Shown: piece after piece, positions 1-7,846 of the stretch | Layout of the letters: every line of letters starts with the position of its first letter | Position numbering within the stretch: position 1 is the first letter of the stretch | DNA from: Geothrix sp. SG200 | GTDB taxonomy: Bacteria > Acidobacteriota > Holophagae > Holophagales > Holophagaceae | Assembly: GCF_022808935.1 (NCBI RefSeq) | Contig: NZ_JAKZFR010000006.1 | Location: 124,001 to 188,000, forward strand | DNA: 64,000 nt | Reading direction: 5' to 3' | Made by a program: the position numbers and the translations under genes | Notes under the pieces: generated by a model | What the model was told of the DNA's origin: nothing | The model's input: the letters and a program-made list of their open reading frames with translations, nothing else | Database searches by the model: none

Positions 1-426
1 GTCGATCAAGCAAGGGGACGCGACAAGGCCACAGACTGCATTGTTCCTCCCGCATGCAGCGCGTCAGCCCCTTCCATTCATGAAGGGTTGACCTCCTACC
101 TAGGTGACCTCGCAAAAATCACCACAGTATTAGTTCATCCTTAACTGGTGATTGGCCCAGACCCCGAGGTGTGAATACCCCCAGAAGGCCATTCTATTCC
201 CTGCGGCATTCAGTGTTCTTGGGGCCGATCCATCAACCGAGCGAAGAAGTAATTTCCGTTCTTATGAGTCCCTAGTGTGACTTCCTTCATCGGGGACCGA
301 GATGATTGGGGCGTGTGGCTCAGTGGGCCATCCATTCATTCCATGAAGAATGAGGCCGTCATGCATTGGAGTCCTTGGAATACCACTGAGTGGTGGGCTC
401 CTATCGTCGCTTCCAGCGCAGTGGAT

Positions 427-460
427 CCTTGAGGGGCCGAAAATGCCAATTGACTCAAGG
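427..460. repeat. inverted repeat, 7-bp arms
   Basis: CCTTGAG (427-433) is matched by CTCAAGG (454-460) across a 20-nt spacer. It lies downstream of the rep gene stop. It could be a hairpin or a chance match; there is no T-run to mark it as a terminator. Confidence 0.25.
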
Positions 461-530
461 GGAGTGACCTATCTCAATCACCCTCCTTTCAGCATGAATG
501 CACCCGCCTACTAGAGTCAGAATCCAGGGG

Positions 531-547
531 AGGGAACATGGTTCCCT
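531..547. repeat. palindrome just after the rep stop
   Basis: A perfect palindrome, AGGGAAC-ATG-GTTCCCT, lies about 10 bp downstream of the minus-strand rep stop codon. The position suits an mRNA 3' hairpin or a protein binding site. No U-tract follows it on the minus strand, so a classical terminator is not shown. Confidence 0.4.
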
Positions 548-557
548 ATCAGTACCA

Positions 558-1730
558 TTACCAGATGAGTGTGGTAGCTACTTTAATTGCGATGTCCGGA
601 ATACGGAGGCAATCGACATCAAACCTTCTCTGAATCTGCCCATCGACAAGCATGGCGAAGCTCCCTTGGTTTGCTAAGTCGGCATAGGCTCGGACCTCTT
701 CCACACTCCAATACTCCGGACTCATGGCGATCGTCTTGAGGATCCTGCGCGTTCTGGGTGCAAGCCTGTCCCATTTGTCAGACTCGATGACCGCAACCTC
801 GAATTCACATTGGGTCATCGCTTCCTTACCGTGCGTGTCAAAGCATCCCCCAAGCGAGAGCCACTTTTTGCCCTGCAGGGCCATGGTGAATTCGGAATAC
901 TCGTCTCCCGTCAGGGCCGAAGCGATTCCACCATTCTTGGCGATACCGTTAATGGTTTCGTTCGTGAGATCCCACCTCTCCGGCCCCCCTGGACGGAAGA
1001 AGCCCGATACCCCTGAGCCTTGCGGGGATACCCATCCTGACCTCCAGGAGACCTGTCTTGCTTCGCCAATGAGCTGAAGGCTGTGGCGTGAAAAGTGCGC
1101 TTTGAAGTGTTGTTCCTTCGCTTCCCACATGCGTTGATGCAACTGGGTATCCAAGCCTCTAAGGGTGTAAGTAAACTGAGTGTGAGGGTGGGCCCCATTT
1201 CCATGCAGACGACCAGTCGTGCATTCCGTGGAGCAGATCCACCCTTCAATGAGACCTTTTGCTACAGGGGACTCTCGGAAGGAGGCTTCGGCCCCTCTCT
1301 GCAATCTGATCAAACCTTCGATGCTATCTCCCTTGTGGTGTTGGCAGGTAATTGCTCCTGAGTAGGTGATGCACCCGTCAATGGCGCCGGAATTTTTAAG
1401 TCCGACGATCCTGGAATCCAGCTTCGCCAGTTCGCGTCTTACGAGGATTGGGCCGCAATACACACACTCTGGATTGAAGCAGTCAATGACTCCTGCAACT
1501 ACTCCGTAGGCTCTTCCTCGTAGGTCTATGCCGCGCCTAATCCTGACCCTCTCAGCCGCCTTACTCCCACAACCAAGGAGGAGCTGCAGGGTCGCTCCCG
1601 CCCATGGCTTTTGTGATGAATTGGAAAGCTCTGCAAGGAGGATTTCGTTTGCCAGATGGTGGTCGATCTGATTTCGTATCGCCCTTTTCTGCTGTGATTG
1701 TTGCTTGCTGCTGCTGTAGTTCGTTGACAC
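558..1730 (-). CDS. rolling-circle-type replication initiator (Rep_1-like)
   Basis: Probable plasmid-type Rep protein of 390 aa that would nick a double-strand origin and start rolling-circle replication. It has a Cys pattern C-x4-C-x2-C near residue 85, typical of the zinc-binding N-terminal part of Rep_1 proteins. Near residue 180 comes HPHTQF, where Rep_1 proteins usually carry HPH-x-H, so the metal-binding pair reads H-T-Q (HUQ type). A later EYSEFTMALQGKK segment resembles the region with the catalytic Tyr. The start is GTG with AGAAG upstream. The gene stands alone in AT-richer DNA between two gene-poor stretches, beside tRNA-fMet, with no integrase visible. It is most likely an integrated plasmid or mobile-element remnant. 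Family assignment is by motif only. Confidence 0.7.
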   Translation of the reverse strand: MSTNYSSSKQQSQQKRAIRNQIDHHLANEILLAELSNSSQKPWAGATLQLLLGCGSKAAERVRIRRGIDLRGRAYGVVAGVIDCFNPECVYCGPILVRRELAKLDSRIVGLKNSGAIDGCITYSGAITCQHHKGDSIEGLIRLQRGAEASFRESPVAKGLIEGWICSTECTTGRLHGNGAHPHTQFTYTLRGLDTQLHQRMWEAKEQHFKAHFSRHSLQLIGEARQVSWRSGWVSPQGSGVSGFFRPGGPERWDLTNETINGIAKNGGIASALTGDEYSEFTMALQGKKWLSLGGCFDTHGKEAMTQCEFEVAVIESDKWDRLAPRTRRILKTIAMSPEYWSVEEVRAYADLANQGSFAMLVDGQIQRRFDVDCLRIPDIAIKVATTLIW

Positions 1731-1791
1731 CTGATCTTCTCAGTAGAAGAGAGACCAAGGGTCCTTATTGTTATTATTTGGTTGGTTGACT

Positions 1792-1806
1792 GCACATGTG
1801 ATGTGC
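1792..1806. promoter_or_regulatory. operator-like palindrome upstream of rep
   Basis: A perfect 6-3-6 inverted repeat, GCACAT-GTG-ATGTGC, lies about 60 bp upstream of the rep start codon. Between it and the gene, on the minus strand, is an AT-rich tract (AATAATAACAAT) that could hold a -10 element. The layout fits an operator over the rep promoter; no regulator is identified. Confidence 0.35.
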
Positions 1807-1826
1807 CTATGGTTTAGTTGCTTGCT

Positions 1827-1853
1827 GCCGCCTATAACGATCGGTTAAGCGGC
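1827..1853. repeat. imperfect inverted repeat, candidate Rep site
   Basis: GCCGC at 1827-1831 pairs with GCGGC at 1849-1853, and the inner bases continue an imperfect stem around ATCG. It lies about 100 bp upstream of the rep start. Rolling-circle origins often contain hairpins near rep, so this is a candidate double-strand origin or regulatory hairpin. No nick site can be named from sequence alone. Confidence 0.3.
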
Positions 1854-1974
1854 TGTGCCTAATTGCACCTCTCATCAGAAAACTGTTTCCGATCCCTTGC
1901 TTCCAACCACCGTCGAAGTGAAGCATTAGACGGTTTCTTGGAATTCCGATCCTTTGAAGCCACGGCGCAGGACA

Positions 1975-2208
1975 TTACCTGCACCTGACCTCGCTGAGAA
2001 CGACTTCAGCACTCGAATCAATGAATCTCAGTGCTGGTAGAGGATCGCGGCTTATGGGAGGTTCGGTCACGCTGTAACTCCCTTTTGTCTTCGCCGCGTC
2101 TTTCTCAGGGCATCCACCCATCGTGACGGTGCCCCTGGTAGCCTCCTCAGACATCCAGGGTTTCGGATGGTTGACAGCTTCAGGAATGAAAGCAGTGGCT
2201 TGGGCCAT
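1975..2208 (-). CDS. small hypothetical protein upstream of rep
   Basis: A 77-aa ORF on the same strand as rep and about 240 bp upstream of it. An AGGA motif sits eight bases before the ATG, which is the main reason to accept it. The protein has no signal peptide or membrane segment and no motif that I recognise; it contains two Cys and is rich in Glu, Ala and Pro. It may be an accessory gene of the Rep element or a non-coding ORF. Confidence 0.35.
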   Translation of the reverse strand: MAQATAFIPEAVNHPKPWMSEEATRGTVTMGGCPEKDAAKTKGSYSVTEPPISRDPLPALRFIDSSAEVVLSEVRCR

Positions 2209-2826
2209 TGCTGTTTCCTGGAGTGCTCATCCGGGAAGGGCAACACGGAGGGTATGCCCGTTCCAATCGAACTTGGCTGGCCTCAGGGGGCTTTCAGGTC
2301 CCGTCGTTAGCCAATACCAGAGAAGCATTTCGTGGCTGTCGACTCCATGGCCTGCCCCTCACCTTGATGTGCATTCAAAGATCGCCCACTCCATCTAGTG
2401 GTTCATGCCCGGCCATTGGTGGGTATCTGATTGCTTCAGGGAAGCGCTCAGTCTGAAAGACATCCCATTGGACATTCAAAGATAAGTCTAATTATTACTG
2501 CGCCGATCTAAGGGATGGCGAAACCTCTCAGCTTAGTAGTCTCTACCACCCTTCGTTTCACACACCTGATTCGGTGCCCATTCATGGTTAGTTCGGACCT
2601 CGGAATGAAGGTCAGGTCCCCCCGCCTCTGGCTTCAGTCGGTTGAGGTGGCCGGAAACCCTTGCCCCGCCTTACTCTCAGGCAATTCGAGTTGTGTCCAT
2701 GTTGTGCCCTGACCCTTCCGAGGAGGGTAAAATGAAGGCTCACCTACGGGTAACCTTCACCTCTTTCTCACACAGCAAGAAGCCCCTGAAACCTAGTGGC
2801 ATCAAGGGCTTCTTCACATCAGGACT
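2209..2826. other. gene-free stretch before tRNA-fMet
   Basis: Several short ORFs run through both strands here, but none has a convincing ribosome binding site or a recognisable motif. Composition stays AT-richer than the chromosome right of the tRNA. The segment probably joins the Rep element to the tRNA 3' end. Apart from the hairpin at 2777-2814 I see no structure. Confidence 0.4.
2777..2814 (-). terminator. hairpin 3' of tRNA-fMet
   Basis: AAGAAGCCC (2777-2785) and GGGCTTCTT (2806-2814) form a 9-bp stem with a 20-nt loop, about 13 bp beyond the encoded CCA of tRNA-fMet in the direction of transcription. It could end the tRNA transcript. The long loop and missing U-tract make it weak; it could also be an element end. 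Confidence 0.35.
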
Positions 2827-2903
<77 letters not shown>

Positions 2904-2996
2904 GTAGAAAATCAAGTCTAGCAGGGATCTCGGGCGTGGCAAGGACGCATGAGCGGCGGGAGTTGGTAGACTCGACGGACGCTCTTGGAGGACCTG

Positions 2997-4943
2997 ATGG
3001 GACGCCGCATGGTGGCTGCGCTGGTGCTGTTCGCGGCCCTCGGGCTGGGCGCGGCGCCGCGCACGTGGACGCCCGAGAAGTGGTTCGACAAGCCGAAGTC
3101 GCCGCGGACCGCCAACTACCGGATCGACGCGGTGCTGGACTTCGAGCACAAGACACTGGAGGCGACGGAGACGCTGTCGTGGCGCAACACCGGCACGGCG
3201 CCCACGCAGGAGCTGCCGCTGCATCTGTACCTCAACGCCTTCAAGGGGCCTCAGAGCCTCTTTGTGCAGGAGAGCGGCGGGCGCCTGCGCATGGACCACC
3301 AGGACCGGCCCACGGAGCCGTCGTCCTGGGGCTACTGCCGCCTCATCAGCGCCCGGATGGAGGGCCGTGACCTCCCCGGCCACGCGGGCGAGGACGAGAC
3401 TGTCCATTGGCTCAAGCTGCCGCGCGCCGTCGCGCCCGGGGAGACCATCCAGGTGGAGATCGCCTGGGAGAACCGCTACCCCAAGGTCTTCGCGCGCAGC
3501 GGATGGTCGGAGGACTTCCTCATGTCGGGCCAGTGGTTCCCCAAGGTGGGCGTCTACCAGGGCGATCAGTGGAACTGCCACGCCTACCACGCGAACACCG
3601 AATTCTTCGCGGATTTCGGCGTCTACGACGTGTCCCTGTCCCTGCCGAACGCGCTGGGCCTGGCCCATACGGGAACCCAGACGAACTTCGTGACGGAGAT
3701 CGAGCAGGATCCCAAGCGGCCATTGAACGTGATCTGGCGCCTGCACGCGGAGGATGTCCACGACTTCGCCTGGGCGGTGATGCCCCGGGAGAGCTGGCGG
3801 AACCCGGCCATGTTCGAGTATCGCGGCGTGCAGGTGTTCTACTACGCCGCGGACCGCAACCGGGGGAATTTCCAGCGGCAGCGCCGGGCGGTGGAAAACG
3901 CTCTCCGCTGGAGCGAGGAGTGGTTCTTCAAGTACCCGTACCCCACGCTGACGGTGATCGATACCCCGAAGGACGCCTCCGGGGCCGACGGCATGGAATA
4001 TCCGACCCTCATCACCGCCGGTTCGCTGCCGTTCGATCCCATCCAGCAGCGGTTCGTGCCTGAGGTGGTGTCCGTCCATGAGTACGGGCACCAGTACTTC
4101 TACGGCATGCTCGCCAGCAACGAGTTCGAGGAGCCCTGGCTGGACGAAGGCTTCACCAGCTGGTTCACCCGCAAGGCCATGGAGCGCAGCTACCACAGCC
4201 TGCTGAGCGGGCGGAGGTTCCAGATCCCCACGGAGTTCGTGGAGTGGTCGGGGTACTGGTCCCTGCCGTCCGCCGACCCCCTCACGCGGGCCGGCTTCAA
4301 GACGATCAACCTCCGCAGCTACTTCGTGACCGCCTACGGCAAGCCCACCCTGGTGCTGGACCAGCTGGAGGCCATGCTGGGCAGGCCCGTGATGGAGCAG
4401 GTGATGCGGACCTACGCCCAGGAGATGGCCTTCCGGCACCCCACCCGGCACGATTTCCTGCGGATCGCGGAGCGCGTGTCCGGCCGCGACCTCTCGGCCT
4501 TCTGGCGGGACTTCGTGGAAGGCACGGAGGTGCTCGACTATGCCATCCGCTGCGTGAAGAGCCGTGAGGTCACCCAGGGCGGCTGGCTGTTCTCGGACAA
4601 GGCGCCGGTCTTCGCGGCTCCGCAGCCGGCGGCCCCCGGCCGCGTGGGCTCCATCACCCTCGAGCGGAAGGGCGGCCTGAAGGTTCCGATCACGCTCTGG
4701 GTGCGCCTGGAGAACCGCGAGGAGCAGCGGCTCGTGTGGGACGGCCAGGACCGGTGGATCACCTACGAGTTCGATTCGCCCGTGGCTGCCGCCGTGCTGG
4801 ATCCCGACGGCAACTATCCCATGCTGAAGGACCGGCTCCACGCCAGCTACACGCCGAGGCCGATCAAGCGCGGCTTCTACTACTGGTCGCAGATGGTCTG
4901 GGGCGCCGTGGCGGGGTGGCTGCAGGGCTGCGGGATCGGCTAG
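2997..4943 (+). CDS. secreted M1-family metallopeptidase
   Basis: Zinc metallopeptidase of 648 aa that should trim peptides outside the cytoplasm. A signal peptide covers about residues 1-20. The zinc site is HEYGH at 361-365 with the third ligand Glu near 384 in WLDEGFTSWF, the HExxH-x18-E layout of M1 (gluzincin) enzymes. The exopeptidase motif of classical aminopeptidases is altered to GADGMEYP, so substrate choice may differ. ATG at 2997 is preferred over an in-frame TTG at 2985 because GGAGG lies just before it. It is transcribed away from tRNA-fMet and stands alone. A second, cytosolic-type M1 enzyme is encoded at 51640-53418. Confidence 0.88.
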   Translation: MGRRMVAALVLFAALGLGAAPRTWTPEKWFDKPKSPRTANYRIDAVLDFEHKTLEATETLSWRNTGTAPTQELPLHLYLNAFKGPQSLFVQESGGRLRMDHQDRPTEPSSWGYCRLISARMEGRDLPGHAGEDETVHWLKLPRAVAPGETIQVEIAWENRYPKVFARSGWSEDFLMSGQWFPKVGVYQGDQWNCHAYHANTEFFADFGVYDVSLSLPNALGLAHTGTQTNFVTEIEQDPKRPLNVIWRLHAEDVHDFAWAVMPRESWRNPAMFEYRGVQVFYYAADRNRGNFQRQRRAVENALRWSEEWFFKYPYPTLTVIDTPKDASGADGMEYPTLITAGSLPFDPIQQRFVPEVVSVHEYGHQYFYGMLASNEFEEPWLDEGFTSWFTRKAMERSYHSLLSGRRFQIPTEFVEWSGYWSLPSADPLTRAGFKTINLRSYFVTAYGKPTLVLDQLEAMLGRPVMEQVMRTYAQEMAFRHPTRHDFLRIAERVSGRDLSAFWRDFVEGTEVLDYAIRCVKSREVTQGGWLFSDKAPVFAAPQPAAPGRVGSITLERKGGLKVPITLWVRLENREEQRLVWDGQDRWITYEFDSPVAAAVLDPDGNYPMLKDRLHASYTPRPIKRGFYYWSQMVWGAVAGWLQGCGIG

Positions 4944-4960
4944 GGCATCCGCCAGCCAGC

Positions 4961-5920
4961 CTAGGGATTCCGTGGCGCCGCGTCCCCCATGCGGACCGTT
5001 CGGATGTTCCCCTGTTCGTCCAGGTCGATGAGGATGGGGAACCAGGCCAGGCCCAGGACCTCGAAGGCGGCCCGGCTAGGGACGTAGTGTGCGGTCCGTC
5101 CCGCGGCCCGGAGCCGCGCGGACAGCGCGTGGACCTCGGCCGCCAGCCCCTCGGGGATGCTCGCGCTGCGCTCGTCCATGCCCGCTTCCAGGCTGGGGAT
5201 GACCCAAGCCACATCCGCGGGCAGTTCCGGCCAGGGGCCCTCCCCGGCCGGGTAGATCCAGATGCGGCGGGCACCCAGCTGGTCCAGCCTCAGATCCTGG
5301 TACTCCTGGCCGGGAAGCGTCCACAGTCGCAGGACGGGGGAAGGTCCGCCCAGCATGCCGAACAGTCGCTGGAACTGGGAAAGAATGGGCTCGGCCGGCT
5401 CCTCCGCCCGGGCCTTGAGCGCGGCGAGCCGGGTCTCATCCTGGTCCGCCAGGGCCCAGCAGAGGGCATGGCGCAGGGCGTAGCCCCGGGTGAGGGCGGG
5501 TCCCTTCGCCAGCAGGCGATCCTCCCAGACCTGCCGGATCGCCGGCGTGAACCGGCCTTCGCGGACCTGGGCCTTGCCCCACCGCCACAGGGCCAGGGCC
5601 GTGCCGGCCTGGCGGAGGGGCAGGGCGGTCAGGTTCTTGGCCAGCCGGGCCTGGGGCGCCTGCATCAGGGCCCTCAGGGCCTCCGCCTCCCGGCGGGCGG
5701 CTCCAGGCGGAAAGGGGTCGGCAGGCGGCGCCGCCAGCGGGTCGAAGGTGGCCGCGGCCTGGAGCCACCGGTAGGCGGCAGCCCCGGGGCCCCGCGGGGC
5801 AGCAGGCAGGGGGCGGCCCCAATCGTAGGCGTCCAGGGCCTGGTCCTGCAGCTGGGCGGCCGTGGGCGGCGCGGGACGGACCTCGGCGGGGGGCGTGGGC
5901 GGCGGAGCGGTCAGTGGCAC
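4961..5920 (-). CDS. hypothetical protein, Pro/Ala-rich N-terminus
   Basis: A 319-aa protein that I do not recognise. The first 25 residues are rich in Pro and Ala, followed by a mostly helical Ala/Leu/Arg-rich middle and a C-terminal alpha/beta part ending in a strand-rich segment with DLDEQGNIRTVRMGD. There is no clear signal peptide or membrane segment. The C-terminal half has the rhythm of a thioredoxin-like fold but lacks a CxxC motif, so I make no assignment. The start is GTG with GGGGA upstream. It is divergent from pyrF and convergent with the M1 gene, leaving only 17 bp to that stop. Confidence 0.65.
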   Translation of the reverse strand: MPLTAPPPTPPAEVRPAPPTAAQLQDQALDAYDWGRPLPAAPRGPGAAAYRWLQAAATFDPLAAPPADPFPPGAARREAEALRALMQAPQARLAKNLTALPLRQAGTALALWRWGKAQVREGRFTPAIRQVWEDRLLAKGPALTRGYALRHALCWALADQDETRLAALKARAEEPAEPILSQFQRLFGMLGGPSPVLRLWTLPGQEYQDLRLDQLGARRIWIYPAGEGPWPELPADVAWVIPSLEAGMDERSASIPEGLAAEVHALSARLRAAGRTAHYVPSRAAFEVLGLAWFPILIDLDEQGNIRTVRMGDAAPRNP

Positions 5921-5970
5921 GGGGTCCCCTTGGTGGCAGAATGATCCTCCGCATCATACGGGAGTCCTCC

Positions 5971-6696
5971 TTGAACTCAGCCCCCTCACCTCTCACGCCT
6001 CGGGACCGCCTCGTGGTGGCCCTGGACCTGCCCACGGCCGGGGAGGCCCTGGCCATGGCGGAGCGGCTGGCGGGCCGCGTGGGCATGCTGAAAGTGGGGT
6101 TGGAGCTGTTCTGCGCCGAGGGGCCCGCCTTCGTCCGGGAGCTCCAGAAGCAGGTGCCGGTTTTCCTGGATCTCAAGCTCCACGACATCCCCACCACCGT
6201 GCGCCGGGCCCTGGAGGCCGTCCTGAAGCTGGATCCACGCCTGGTGAATGTCCACGCCCAGGGGGGCCCAGTCATGCTCGAGGCGGCGGTGGAGGCCGTG
6301 CGCGCCCACCGCGCCGCGGGCGGCCGAACGGAGCTGCTGGCCGTGACCGTGCTCACGAGCCTGGACCGGGAGGCCCTGGCGGCCCTGGGCCACGCGGGAC
6401 GACCCGAGGACCTGGCGCTGGCCTATGCGAAGCTGGCGCACCGCGCCGGTTGCGACGGGGTGGTGTGCTCGGCCTGGGAGGCCGCCAGCATCCGCGAAGC
6501 CTGTGGCGAAGCCTTCCACCGCCTCACGCCGGGCATCCGTCCCGCCGGCGCCGCCACCCAGGACCAGGCCCGCGTCATGACGCCGGCCCAGGCGCTGAAG
6601 CAGGGCGCCACCTGGCTCGTGGTGGGGCGGCCCATCACCCACGCTGCGGATCCCGCCGCGGCGGCGGAAGCCATCGTGGCGGAGATGGAAGCCTGA
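5971..6696 (+). CDS. pyrF: orotidine-5'-phosphate decarboxylase
   Basis: Catalyses the last step of UMP synthesis, OMP to UMP. The class motif LDLKLHDIPTTV, with the D-x-K-x-x-D catalytic set, is present, and the phosphate-binding end VVGRPIT closes the barrel. The conserved start RDRLVVALDLPT lies a few residues in. TTG at 5971 has GGGAG seven bases upstream and gives the usual length; an in-frame ATG at 5941 is the alternative. The stop overlaps the next ATG by one base, so the next gene is probably translationally coupled. Confidence 0.9.
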   Translation: MNSAPSPLTPRDRLVVALDLPTAGEALAMAERLAGRVGMLKVGLELFCAEGPAFVRELQKQVPVFLDLKLHDIPTTVRRALEAVLKLDPRLVNVHAQGGPVMLEAAVEAVRAHRAAGGRTELLAVTVLTSLDREALAALGHAGRPEDLALAYAKLAHRAGCDGVVCSAWEAASIREACGEAFHRLTPGIRPAGAATQDQARVMTPAQALKQGATWLVVGRPITHAADPAAAAEAIVAEMEA

Positions 6697-7238
6697 TGAG
6701 TGTCGGCTCGCCCCTCGTTTACAGACCCTCCTTCGCCCAGCGGGCCATGGCCGTGCTGCTCTTCGCGGGCTCCTGGCTGGTGGGCGTGCGCGCCCTGGCC
6801 CAGATATTCGAGCGCCTCCCCGTGCTCCGCGCCTCCATGAAGGTGGCGGAAGCCGCCGGCGACCCCACCTGGTCCTTCTGGGTCGCCCTGGTGGCGGCCG
6901 TGGGCGCCGTGGTGGCGGGCGGCCTCCTGCTCATGGCCACGCTCCTGGGCCTGCTGCTGGTGGAGGGATCCCAGGTGCTGGTGGATGAGCTGGGCCTCGC
7001 CGTGGAGCACAACGCCCTGCCGGCACCCCTGGCCCGGAAGCTGGGGGCGGGTCGCCTGCTCTGGAAGCGCATCACCTGCCTCGAGCGCTCCGGCCCCTTT
7101 TTCGTGGTGAAGGGGGGCGGCGAGCCGGGTCACCCCGGTCCTGTCGATCCCACCCTGCGCTTCCTCATGGTGGACCAGCTCGAGCGGCTGGTGATGACCA
7201 TCCTGGAGCGCAGCCCGAACCTGAAGCACGAGGACTGA
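6696..7238 (+). CDS. two-helix membrane protein, function unknown
   Basis: A 180-aa protein whose ATG overlaps the pyrF stop and whose stop overlaps the pnuC start, so the three genes form a tight unit. Two hydrophobic helices lie at about residues 17-40 and 65-95, followed by a soluble C-terminal domain with a strand pattern reminiscent of PH-like domains (SQVLVDELGLAVEHNALP, then LLWKRITCLER). That fold suggestion is inference only. No catalytic motif is visible. Confidence 0.7.
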   Translation: MSVGSPLVYRPSFAQRAMAVLLFAGSWLVGVRALAQIFERLPVLRASMKVAEAAGDPTWSFWVALVAAVGAVVAGGLLLMATLLGLLLVEGSQVLVDELGLAVEHNALPAPLARKLGAGRLLWKRITCLERSGPFFVVKGGGEPGHPGPVDPTLRFLMVDQLERLVMTILERSPNLKHED

Positions 7239-7846
7239 TGCCGGGCGGGATGGAGGTCTTCGGTTTCCTGACGGGCGCGGCCTGCGTGGCGCTGCTGGTG
7301 CGGGAGAACATCTGGAACTGGCCCATCGGCATCGCCAACAACCTGGTGTTCATCGCGTTGTTCTACCGTGCGGGCCTCTACGCGGATGTCGGACTTCAGG
7401 CCTTCTACGTCGCCATCTCGATCTACGGCTGGTGGAGTTGGCTGCACGGGGGACGGGATCACGGGGCCCTGACGGTGAGCCGCATCCCCCCGCTTCCGGC
7501 CGTCCTGCTGGCCCTGGCGGTGGCCGCCACCACCGCCGCCCTGGCCTGGCTGCTGCGCCACTTCACCAACAGCACCGTGCCCGTGCTGGATTCCCTCATC
7601 ACCGCCCTCAGCCTCGCGGCCCAGTTCATGATGACCCGCAAGTGGCTCGAGAACTGGATGGTGTGGATCGCGGCCAACTGCCTCTCAGTGGGCCTGCTGA
7701 TCTACAAGGGGCTCTACGTCACCAGCGGCCTCTACCTGGTCTACCAGGTGCTCTGCGTCCTCGGCTGGGTGGCCTGGCGGCGCGCGCTCAGGGCCGGGAT
7801 CGCCGTACCGGGGCAGCCCCTGGAGGCTACATCTTCGGCCGACTGA
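7238..7846 (+). CDS. pnuC: PnuC-type nicotinamide riboside transporter
   Basis: Inner-membrane transporter of 202 aa that imports nicotinamide riboside or a related vitamin. It has about seven hydrophobic segments and the aromatic motifs of the family: NWPIGIANN near residue 25, YGWWSW near 65 and WLENWMVWIAAN near 135. Length fits the family. The start codon overlaps the stop of the upstream membrane protein. The last 20 bp overlap the end of the convergent radical SAM gene. I see no salvage gene beside it, so the exact substrate is open. Confidence 0.85.
   Translation: MPGGMEVFGFLTGAACVALLVRENIWNWPIGIANNLVFIALFYRAGLYADVGLQAFYVAISIYGWWSWLHGGRDHGALTVSRIPPLPAVLLALAVAATTAALAWLLRHFTNSTVPVLDSLITALSLAAQFMMTRKWLENWMVWIAANCLSVGLLIYKGLYVTSGLYLVYQVLCVLGWVAWRRALRAGIAVPGQPLEATSSAD

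Larger units (their letters stand above)
1..557. other. gene-poor AT-richer segment
   Basis: I see no supported gene here on either strand. The composition is visibly AT-richer than the chromosome after position 2900 and continues into the rep gene that follows. It holds only two inverted repeats (427-460 and 531-547), both listed separately. The segment probably belongs to the same acquired unit as the Rep gene, but its left border lies outside the window. Confidence 0.5.

Noticed and set aside
911-1249. Alternate-frame minus-strand ORF inside rep
   Set aside because: Overlaps the Rep motifs in another frame, has no ribosome binding site or recognisable domain.
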